Shown piece by piece: positions 7,304 through 12,656 of a stretch of DNA of 21,769 bases. The notes under the pieces were generated by a model. The model was given only the letters and a program-made list of their open reading frames with translations. It did no database searches and had not been told where the DNA came from. The position numbers and the translations under genes are program-made. The DNA lies in the NCBI GenBank assembly GCA_023415145.1, contig JAEZLW010000214.1:1-21769 (forward strand), written 5' to 3'. The DNA is from Bacillota bacterium. Lineage in GTDB: Bacteria > Bacillota > Clostridia > Christensenellales > Aristaeellaceae. Positions within the stretch are counted from its first letter, which is position 1, and each line of letters starts with the position of its first letter.

Positions 7304-7330
7304 ACCCCCTCCCCCTTATGGCATAAGATG
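7304..7330 (+). promoter_or_regulatory. Candidate sporulation (sigma-K-type) promoter for dpaA-dpaB
   Basis: AC at 7304-7305, a 16-base spacer, then CATAAGATG at 7322-7330, compared with the sigma-K pattern AC-N16-CATAnnnTA; the last base differs. In B. subtilis this operon is read in the mother cell by sigma-K, so the match fits the expected regulation, but such short patterns occur by chance. Confidence 0.35.
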
Positions 7331-7359
7331 AAGCATGATGCATAAGGGAGGAAAACAGG

Positions 7360-8187
7360 ATGCGTGTTTGCGTGGTGGGCGGCGATGAGCGCCTGCACCT
7401 GCTAGCGGAGCTGTTTCAAAAGAAAGGCTATGAAACCGATACATGGGGACAGGGCGGCGATGATATTCCCAAGTGGCTTACCCACGCTCAGGCGGTGGTG
7501 CTGCCGTTCCCCAGGGCCGGCCGGGATGGATTCATTTCCGCGCCTGCGGGTAAACGGCCCGTTGCGGTACATGTGGTGGCATCGCTGGTCGGGGAAGGTG
7601 TATGGGTCATGTCAGGCGCTCTGGATGAGGAGCTTGCCCACACCGCCTCCCAAAAGGACTGGCGCTTGCTGCTGCCCAACTCCGATCCAACCTTTGAGGA
7701 GCAAAATGCCATGCCCTCGGCGGAGGGAGCCATCTATGCCGCCATGCAAAAGGCAAATTATACCCTGTGCGGCAGCGCAAGTCTGATCATTGGCCCGGGC
7801 CGCATAGGCCGCGAACTGGCCAGGATGCTCATCGGGATCGGTGCGAAGGTGTTCATGGCTGCCCGCCGGGAGGAAGGTCTCAAAGTTGCGGCGGACATGG
7901 GCTGCGTACCTGTACCCATAGAGGCGCTGCCCATTGCGGCCAGGGAAGCCGACATCCTGTTCAACACCGCGCCGGCCATGGTGGCCGGGGAAAGTGTGAT
8001 GGCCGCATTGCCCGCGCATGCCCTTGCCATTGACCTGGCCAGCGCACCCTATGGCATCGACCTGGAGGCAGCCAAACGCCATGGCATAAACGCCTGGCGG
8101 GAAGGGGGCATCCCCGGCAGGTACGCGCCCCTGACGGCAGCCCGGCTGCTTTTTGATTACTTTGAGGCGCACACAAGGAGTGATTGA
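7360..8187 (+). CDS. dpaA: Dipicolinate synthase subunit A
   Basis: With DpaB, oxidises dihydrodipicolinate-derived intermediate to dipicolinic acid, the calcium-chelating solute of the spore core, in the mother-cell cytoplasm. The 275-residue protein starts MRVCVVGGDERLHLLAELF, the family's N-terminal Rossmann-like motif, continues with NSDPTFEEQNAMPSAEGAI (107-125), and has a second nucleotide-binding fold at SLIIGPGRIGRELARML, where GPGRIG is at 145-150, followed by the AARR typical of NADP-type pockets. The C-terminal GGIPGRYAPLTAARLL also matches. The ATG is preceded by GGGAGG. One base separates its stop from the dpaB start, so the two are co-transcribed and probably translationally coupled. 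Its presence is strong evidence that the organism makes endospores. Confidence 0.95.
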   Translation: MRVCVVGGDERLHLLAELFQKKGYETDTWGQGGDDIPKWLTHAQAVVLPFPRAGRDGFISAPAGKRPVAVHVVASLVGEGVWVMSGALDEELAHTASQKDWRLLLPNSDPTFEEQNAMPSAEGAIYAAMQKANYTLCGSASLIIGPGRIGRELARMLIGIGAKVFMAARREEGLKVAADMGCVPVPIEALPIAAREADILFNTAPAMVAGESVMAALPAHALAIDLASAPYGIDLEAAKRHGINAWREGGIPGRYAPLTAARLLFDYFEAHTRSD

Positions 8188-8188
8188 C

Positions 8189-8773
8189 GTGAACTCAACC
8201 CGCATAGGCTTTGCCTTAACGGGCTCGTTTTGTACCTTTGAAAAGGTTTTTGAGCAAATGCAGGAGTTGGTGAACAGGGGTTATGATGTACTCCCCATCC
8301 TGTCCTACAATGCTGGCCGGGAGGAGAACCGCTTCTTCTCACCGGCGCAGATCCATCAAAAGCTGGAGGAGATTACGGGGAAAAAGCCCCTTGAGACGCT
8401 ACATGATGTAGAACCCATCGGTCCCAAAAAAATGACGGATGTCTACGTCATCGCCCCTGCCACAGGGAATACACTGGGCAAGCTGGCCAATTGCATTTAC
8501 GATACGCCGGTGTTGCTTGGCGCAAAATCGCATCTGCGCAACGGGCGGCCCGTGGTGATTGCCGTATCCACCAACGACGGCTTGTCCATGAGCGCTTCCA
8601 ACATTGGCCGGCTGCTTTCCATGGACAATTATTACTTCGTGCCCTACGGCCAGGATGATCCTTACAATAAGCCCCGTTCGCTGGTGGCCCATTTCGACAA
8701 AATTCCGCAAACCGTGGCCTCCGCTCTGGCTGGCATGCAGATACAGCCGATGCTACTAACTTCGGAAAAATGA
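8189..8773 (+). CDS. dpaB: Dipicolinate synthase subunit B (flavoprotein family)
   Basis: The partner subunit of dipicolinate synthase; a 194-residue flavoprotein-fold protein. The N-terminus RIGFALTGSFCTFEKVFEQM is the hallmark of the family, followed by YDVLPILSYNAG, DVYVIAPATGNTLGKLANCI with its phosphate-binding TGNT, and VVIAVSTNDGLSMSASNIGR. The start is GTG at 8189 because AAGGAG (8175-8180) sits 8 bases before it; an alternative GTG at 8180 overlaps that site. Its stop codon lies inside a perfect inverted repeat (8763-8788), which may end or protect the transcript. dpaA and dpaB are adjacent, as in bacilli and most clostridia that carry both. Confidence 0.95.
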   Translation: MNSTRIGFALTGSFCTFEKVFEQMQELVNRGYDVLPILSYNAGREENRFFSPAQIHQKLEEITGKKPLETLHDVEPIGPKKMTDVYVIAPATGNTLGKLANCIYDTPVLLGAKSHLRNGRPVVIAVSTNDGLSMSASNIGRLLSMDNYYFVPYGQDDPYNKPRSLVAHFDKIPQTVASALAGMQIQPMLLTSEK

Positions 8774-8961
8774 CACGTCATTTTTCCGATTCTGCACTTT
8801 TCGCCTGTTCGTCCTACGCGCCATCCAAAGCTTCGCTTGAATGGCGCGTAGCTTCTCACGGTCGGCGAAAAGTGTAAGGAAAGCTTGCTTCGCAAGCGAC
8901 CCGCCCGCGTAGGCTATGCCGGGCGAGACGATTTCAAATGAAGGGACTCTGCCCCTTCATT
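8763..8961. repeat. Cluster of six inverted repeats between dpaB and the infC promoter
   Basis: Six stems lie in 200 bases. (1) 8763-8773/8778-8788, 11 perfect pairs, overlapping the dpaB stop. (2) CACTTTTCGCC/GGCGAAAAGTG, 8795-8805 with 8864-8874, enclosing (3) CTACGCGCCAT/ATGGCGCGTAG, 8814-8824 with 8841-8851. (4) GCTTGC/GCAAGC, 8883-8888 with 8892-8897, loop TTC. (5) CGCCCG/CGGGCG, 8902-8907 with 8920-8925. (6) AATGAAGGG/CCCTTCATT, 8937-8945 with 8953-8961. No reading frame explains it. The first stem may act as the dpaB terminator or 3' stabiliser. The rest looks like dispersed non-coding repeat units. The remaining gap to 9075 shows nothing clear. Confidence 0.65.
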
Positions 8962-9075
8962 ACATCCCCGGATGGGAACCCAAGGTTATATACAGCATAA
9001 GAGGCTAATTTCATTTTGAATGAATGTAAAATGTACAATCGCTCAAGTTCCACATCGGAAATCATAAATCAGGGC

Positions 9076-9104
9076 TTGACGTATTTAAAAACCTTTGGTA
9101 TACT
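9076..9104 (+). promoter_or_regulatory. Sigma-A promoter of infC-rpmI-rplT
   Basis: TTGACG (9076-9081), 17-base spacer, TATACT (9099-9104). Start predicted near 9111, giving a leader of about 170 bases. Confidence 0.85.
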
Positions 9105-9110
9105 AATCCA

Positions 9111-9231
9111 TGCACAAAGAAGAAGCTGCCCGCTTCTCACCCTGCGAAGATCTTTTGCATGGGTCATGGCAACCGATACATGCATCATTCGTATGTATTT
9201 TGCGGCGGGTAGTTAACCCCGCCGCTTTTTT
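9111..9231 (+). promoter_or_regulatory. infC operon leader with L20-type attenuator
   Basis: The leader contains a stem ACCCTGC/GCAtGGGT (9139-9145 with 9057+100 to 9164, i.e. 9157-9164, one bulged T) and ends in a strong terminator at 9202-9231. TGCCCGC at 9127-9133 can pair with GCGGGTA at 9205-9211, which would break the terminator stem, so two mutually exclusive folds are possible. In B. subtilis the same operon is attenuated when free ribosomal protein L20 binds its leader; the position and architecture here fit that control. Confidence 0.7.
9202..9231 (+). terminator. Leader terminator upstream of infC
   Basis: GCGGCGGG (9202-9209), loop TAGTTAAC, CCCGCCGC (9218-9225), then six T residues (9226-9231). 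It is a textbook intrinsic terminator placed between promoter and infC, hence an attenuator. Confidence 0.88.
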
Positions 9232-9282
9232 GTGCGCTTCAATGGATGGAGCGGCTTATCTGGACAAATAAACTGGAGGTGT

Positions 9283-9873
9283 ATGGACATCGACACAGAA
9301 CTGATGATCAATGAGGAGATTCGCGACAGAGAAGTACGTCTGATCGGGCACGACGGCGCTCAGCTGGGCATCATGCCCACACGCAGAGCCATGGAGCTGG
9401 CGGAGGAAGCGCAGTTGGATCTGGTGAAAATCGTACCCAACGCGCAGCCGCCTGTGTGCAAGCTTATCGACTACGACAAGCACCGCTTTGAACAGGCCAA
9501 ACGCGAGCGCGAGCTTCGCAAAAATCAAAAGATCGTCTCCCTGAAGGAGGTACAGCTGTCTGCCACCATCGAAGAAAACGATGTGCAGACCAAGGCGAAA
9601 AACGCCATTCGCTTCCTGCAGGAAGGGGATAAGGTGAAAGTGTCGATCCGCTTCCGTGGCCGCCAGATTACCCATTCCGAAATCGGCATGAAGGTAATGG
9701 CCGACTTTATCGAGCGCACCAAGGATTATTGCACCGTGGAACGCCGTCCCCTTTTGGATGGCCGTCACATGATTATGATCCTTGCGCCCAAGGCGGAAAA
9801 GGAAAGCTTCGCAGAGCGCAGCGCCAAGGCCCGCGCCGCTAGCCAACAGACCGCCAACCAGGCAAATCAGTAA
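9283..9873 (+). CDS. infC: Translation initiation factor IF-3
   Basis: Binds the 30S subunit, checks initiator-tRNA/start-codon pairing and prevents premature 70S assembly. The protein (196 residues from ATG 9283) has the N-domain INEEIRDREVRLIGHDGAQL and LGIMPTRRAMELAEEA, the linker YDKHRFEQAKRERELRKNQK, and the C-domain KVSIRFRGRQITHSEIG, ending in a Gln/Asn/Ala-rich tail. The start is debatable. GGAGG (9275-9279) lies only 3 bases before ATG 9283, but 9 bases before an in-frame ATC at 9289, and IDTELMINEEIR aligns with the ISKxLxINEEIR start of clostridial IF-3 proteins that use ATT/ATC. A rare start codon would allow IF-3 autoregulation, as known in E. coli. It is the first gene of the infC-rpmI-rplT operon. 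Confidence 0.96.
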   Translation: MDIDTELMINEEIRDREVRLIGHDGAQLGIMPTRRAMELAEEAQLDLVKIVPNAQPPVCKLIDYDKHRFEQAKRERELRKNQKIVSLKEVQLSATIEENDVQTKAKNAIRFLQEGDKVKVSIRFRGRQITHSEIGMKVMADFIERTKDYCTVERRPLLDGRHMIMILAPKAEKESFAERSAKARAASQQTANQANQ

Positions 9874-9894
9874 CCTTTGGAGAGGAGGATCACC

Positions 9895-10095
9895 ATGCCC
9901 AAGCAAAAAACCCATCGTGGCGCCGCCAAGCGTTTCTCCATCACCAAGAACGGTATCGTGCGGCATAAACAGCAGAACGCCAACCACCAGGTGCATCAAA
10001 AAACCACCAAGCGCACCCGCCACCTGCGCGCAGCCGGCGTCGTAGACAACAAGGCGGAGGCCCGCACCATCAAAGTTTTGCTGCCGTACAAATAA
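9895..10095 (+). CDS. rpmI: 50S ribosomal protein L35
   Basis: A 66-residue, very basic ribosomal protein of the large subunit. MPKQKTHRGAAKRFSITKNG followed by IVRHKQQNANHQVHQKTTKRTRHLR is the conserved L35 pattern, and the length is normal. The ATG at 9895 follows GGAGAGGAGG with good spacing. It lies 21 bases after infC and 27 before rplT in the standard bacterial order, so all three are on one transcript. Confidence 0.97.
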   Translation: MPKQKTHRGAAKRFSITKNGIVRHKQQNANHQVHQKTTKRTRHLRAAGVVDNKAEARTIKVLLPYK

Positions 10096-10122
10096 GCCAT
10101 CCTGGCTGAAGGAGGAAGAACC

Positions 10123-10473
10123 ATGGCACGTATTAAAAGGGCTGTCAGCTCCCTGAAAAACCGCCGCAAAGTGCTGAAATTGGCCAAAGGTTATTTTGGC
10201 GCAAAATCCAAGCAATACCATGCCGCCAGTGAACAGGTCGCCCGTTCGCTGCGCTACGCATTCACCGGCCGCAAGCTGCGCAAGCGCGACTTCCGCCGCC
10301 TGTGGATCACCCGTATCAACGCCGCCGCCAGACTTAGCGGCATGAGCTACTCCACCTTCATCTCCGGACTTAAGAAGAAGAACGTGGAAGTCAACCGCAA
10401 GATGCTGGCCGACCTGGCTGTCAACGACGCCCAGGGCTTCGCCCAATTGGTAGAACTTGCGAAAAACGCCTGA
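10123..10473 (+). CDS. rplT: 50S ribosomal protein L20
   Basis: A 116-residue basic protein that binds 23S rRNA early in large-subunit assembly and, in Firmicutes and E. coli, also represses its own operon. MARIKRAVSSLKNRRKVLKL, then AKGYFGAKSKQYHAA, LRYAFTGRKLRKRDFRRLWI, TRINAAARLSGMSYSTFISG and the C-terminal NRKMLADLAVNDAQGFAQLV match L20 throughout. The start ATG follows GAAGGAGGA. It is the last gene of the operon, followed by a strong terminator at 10495. It is the likely effector acting on the leader at 9111-9231. Confidence 0.97.
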   Translation: MARIKRAVSSLKNRRKVLKLAKGYFGAKSKQYHAASEQVARSLRYAFTGRKLRKRDFRRLWITRINAAARLSGMSYSTFISGLKKKNVEVNRKMLADLAVNDAQGFAQLVELAKNA

Positions 10474-10494
10474 TCTTGATCCATTCATAAAAAA

Positions 10495-10527
10495 CCAGCC
10501 GTACCGATTGGACAGGCTGGTTTTTTT
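10495..10527 (+). terminator. Terminator of infC-rpmI-rplT (likely bidirectional)
   Basis: CCAGCC (10495-10500) and GGCTGG (10515-10520) flanked by six A residues upstream and seven T residues downstream. The symmetric A/T flanks let it also serve the convergent permease gene ending at 10537. Confidence 0.9.
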
Positions 10528-10536
10528 GTTCTCTGA

Positions 10537-11439
10537 CTACAGCAGCCAATCAATCAACAGCCCCGTCGCAAGCGCAAACGCGATGACATACGTAAGATAC
10601 AGCAAAAACCGTTTCATGCCCAGCACGATTTTGACAGCGCCCAGGTTGGTGATCTTGGTGGCGGGGCCGGTGAGCATGAACGCTGCCGCCGAGCCCATGC
10701 TCATGCCGCTTATAAGCCATTGCTGCAAAAGCGGGATCGTTCCGCCGCCGCAAACATACAGCGGCACACCAATGGTGGCCGCCATCAGCACACCAAATCC
10801 CTGTCCTTTGCCAAAAAGCCCGGCAAAGGCTTCCTTGGGCACATACCGCTGGAACAGTGCCGAAAGAACAACGCCGGCCAGAAAATACAAACCAGTGGCC
10901 CGTACGTTGCGGCCCAGGTTTTTCAAAAAGCGCATGACCGGGATCGGGTCGGTATCGCGGGCGGCAGCTTCCTCAAAGCTATGAAAGTCAAAGAAGGGCT
11001 TGTCCCTATAAAAGATGCGCACAAGAACCCCTGCTGTTATGCCGCAAAGAAAGCAGGAGAAAAAGCGGACCCAGAGCGCTTTTTCACCCAGCGCTGCACT
11101 GTACATAAGAAGCTGCGGATTTAAGAGAATAGAACTCATCATAAACGATGCCAGCCAGTCGTGCCGCATGCCCTTTTGGGCAAAGGAGGCTGCCAGCGGT
11201 ATGGTGCCGTACATGCAAAGCGGGGACGCGATGCCAAGCAGGCTGGCGGGAATCACGCCGAACAGCCCCAGCCGCATTCCCTGCAATCGAAGAAAGAGCG
11301 CATTTAGGCGCCTTTTCCCGAATACGGAGATCAACGACCCAAGTACCATGCCCAGCGCCCAGTAGGGAAATATCTGCTCCAGCAGGACGCTTGCGTAAAA
11401 CCAGAGATAGATTCCTTCCCGCCGGAGGATTTCAATCAT
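10537..11439 (-). CDS. ArsP/DUF318 (YraQ-like) permease
   Basis: A 300-residue integral membrane protein with about eight hydrophobic segments split by a charged loop near 145-180. Two related signature loops mark the family: GIASPLCMYGTIPLAASF near 69-86 and GVPLYVCGGGTIPLLQQWL near 224-242, the second followed by MSMGSAAAFMLTGPATKITN. These are typical of the ArsP_1/DUF318 permeases, a few of which export organoarsenicals; the substrate here is unknown. The ATG at 11439 sits in ATGATTGA, where the stop of the upstream DUF362 gene overlaps by 8 bases, so the two are translationally coupled. A TTG at 11442 is an alternative start. The two proteins may work on the same substrate or metal, but that is inference. 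Confidence 0.85.
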   Translation of the reverse strand: MIEILRREGIYLWFYASVLLEQIFPYWALGMVLGSLISVFGKRRLNALFLRLQGMRLGLFGVIPASLLGIASPLCMYGTIPLAASFAQKGMRHDWLASFMMSSILLNPQLLMYSAALGEKALWVRFFSCFLCGITAGVLVRIFYRDKPFFDFHSFEEAAARDTDPIPVMRFLKNLGRNVRATGLYFLAGVVLSALFQRYVPKEAFAGLFGKGQGFGVLMAATIGVPLYVCGGGTIPLLQQWLISGMSMGSAAAFMLTGPATKITNLGAVKIVLGMKRFLLYLTYVIAFALATGLLIDWLL

Positions 11440-12421
11440 CAATATTCACCAGCGTGTATTTGTTTGTGCCAAGGCCAATCAGCTCTGCATGATCCAGTGT
11501 ATGTACGCCGTTGCGGCTTTCGATGCGCTGGATCACCGATTTTCCGTCCTCCGCCGCGTAGATCAGGTCCACACAGGCCCTGTCCAGCGCCACGGGGTCC
11601 AGGGAGGCCAGAATGCCGATATCGTGCATGTCCGGCTTGGCGGGGTGCCCGTTGCAGTCGCAGTCGATGGAGATGTTGTTCATCACACTGATGTAGAGAA
11701 TCTTATCGCCCATGTCGTCCGCCACGGCCTTTGCGGCTTCCGCCATGGATTCCAAAAAGTGATCCTGAACACCGCCCCACATGCTTTTTGCGTTCTTTCC
11801 CGCGGTGTGGATCAGGCACTTGCCGCTCTTGGAGGCGATGCCGATGGACATGTTCTTGATCGCGCCGCCGAAGCCGCCCATTTCATGGCCTTTGAAGTGG
11901 GACAGGATCACGAAAAAGTCATAATTTTCATAGTGGCTGCCCACTACGTCTTCTTTAAGATGGGTTCCGCCGGTGATGGGCAGACTGACTTCGCCGTCCG
12001 CATCCAGTATATCCACAGGCGCGATTGCGGTGAAGCCGTGATCCTCAGCTACCTGCAAATGCATGGACGTGCTGGCGCGCCGGCCGCCGTAGGCCGTGTT
12101 GCTGTCTACAAATGTGCCGTGTAGGGAAACCACAAAATCCTTCGTAAGATCGGGGGAAAGAAAGTTTGTGCCGCCGGGTTCGCCCATATGAATCTTGATG
12201 GCGACTTTCCCTGTGGCTTCGCGGCCCAGGGCCTTGTACACCGCCATCAGTCCCTGGGGGCTAATATCCTTTGTCATGTATACGGTGGAACCGCAGGCGG
12301 CGTCGCCTTCCGCCAGGGCGGACACCCCTAAAAAGCATGACAGCAGCAAAACAGCCCAAAAAAGGACCGCGCAGCACACTCTGTTGCGAGGGCTGATTAA
12401 ACGCATATTTACCAGTTTCAT
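11432..12421 (-). CDS. Secreted DUF362 domain protein
   Basis: A 329-residue protein. A basic N-region, a hydrophobic stretch (about 17-34) and ALA at 35-37 form a signal peptide for export. The body matches DUF362: AIKIHMGEPGGTNFLSPDL near 74-92, FFVILSHFKGHEMGGFGGAI with KNMSIG near 169-194, and CNGHP at 257-260 followed by DIGILASLDPVALDRACVDL. The domain often occurs in cytoplasmic proteins fused to a 4Fe-4S ferredoxin. Here no CxxCxxC cluster is seen; only DCDCNGHP keeps cysteines. GGGAGGG precedes the ATG at 12421. It is first in a two-gene operon with the overlapping permease. Its reaction is unknown. Confidence 0.85.
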   Translation of the reverse strand: MKLVNMRLISPRNRVCCAVLFWAVLLLSCFLGVSALAEGDAACGSTVYMTKDISPQGLMAVYKALGREATGKVAIKIHMGEPGGTNFLSPDLTKDFVVSLHGTFVDSNTAYGGRRASTSMHLQVAEDHGFTAIAPVDILDADGEVSLPITGGTHLKEDVVGSHYENYDFFVILSHFKGHEMGGFGGAIKNMSIGIASKSGKCLIHTAGKNAKSMWGGVQDHFLESMAEAAKAVADDMGDKILYISVMNNISIDCDCNGHPAKPDMHDIGILASLDPVALDRACVDLIYAAEDGKSVIQRIESRNGVHTLDHAELIGLGTNKYTLVNIDD

Positions 12422-12472
12422 TTCCGCGTCCCTCCCGTTTGTTGATTTTTATGGAAAAATCTTCTGTATGCT

Positions 12473-12503
12473 ATCATACCACCAAAACCCTATGTATGGT
12501 CAA
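12473..12503 (-). promoter_or_regulatory. Probable promoter of the DUF362-permease operon
   Basis: Minus strand: TTGACC (12503-12498), 19-base spacer, TATGAT (12478-12473) with an upstream TGG that may act as an extended -10. The spacer is longer than ideal. Confidence 0.45.
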
Positions 12504-12595
12504 TCCCTTTTAACAATTTTTATTTACGAACCAATCCAAAGAATCAAATGCATGAAAGAACGCCATGTGCATGGCTCGGAAGGGCTGACACCATG

Positions 12596-12631
12596 AAAAA
12601 GCTGTCCAGGCAGCTTGCACCCCTGGACAGC
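12596..12631 (-). terminator. Terminator of the ABC transporter-GH2 operon
   Basis: Minus strand: arms GCTGTCCAGG (12631-12622) and CCTGGACAGC (12610-12601), then five T residues (forward A run 12596-12600). It lies about 25 bases after the GH2 stop. Confidence 0.88.
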
Positions 12632-12656
12632 AGGTTGTTTGATCAAACTGATTCAG

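Noticed and set aside
7088..7345. 85-codon open frame upstream of dpaA
   Set aside because: It lacks an SD, runs through the direct repeats and hairpins of the structured element, and resembles no protein.
9016..9216. 66-codon open frame over the infC promoter and leader, as a possible leader peptide
   Set aside because: It starts upstream of the transcription start, has no SD, and the region is better explained as promoter plus attenuator.
9256..10488. 410-codon open frame on the minus strand across infC-rpmI-rplT
   Set aside because: It is antisense to three certain translation genes and spans their intergenic gaps with low-complexity, family-free sequence; a codon-bias shadow.
10457..11365. 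Plus-strand open frames opposite the DUF318 permease
   Set aside because: They overlap the infC-operon terminator and a permease with clear family loops on the other strand, and show no protein features.
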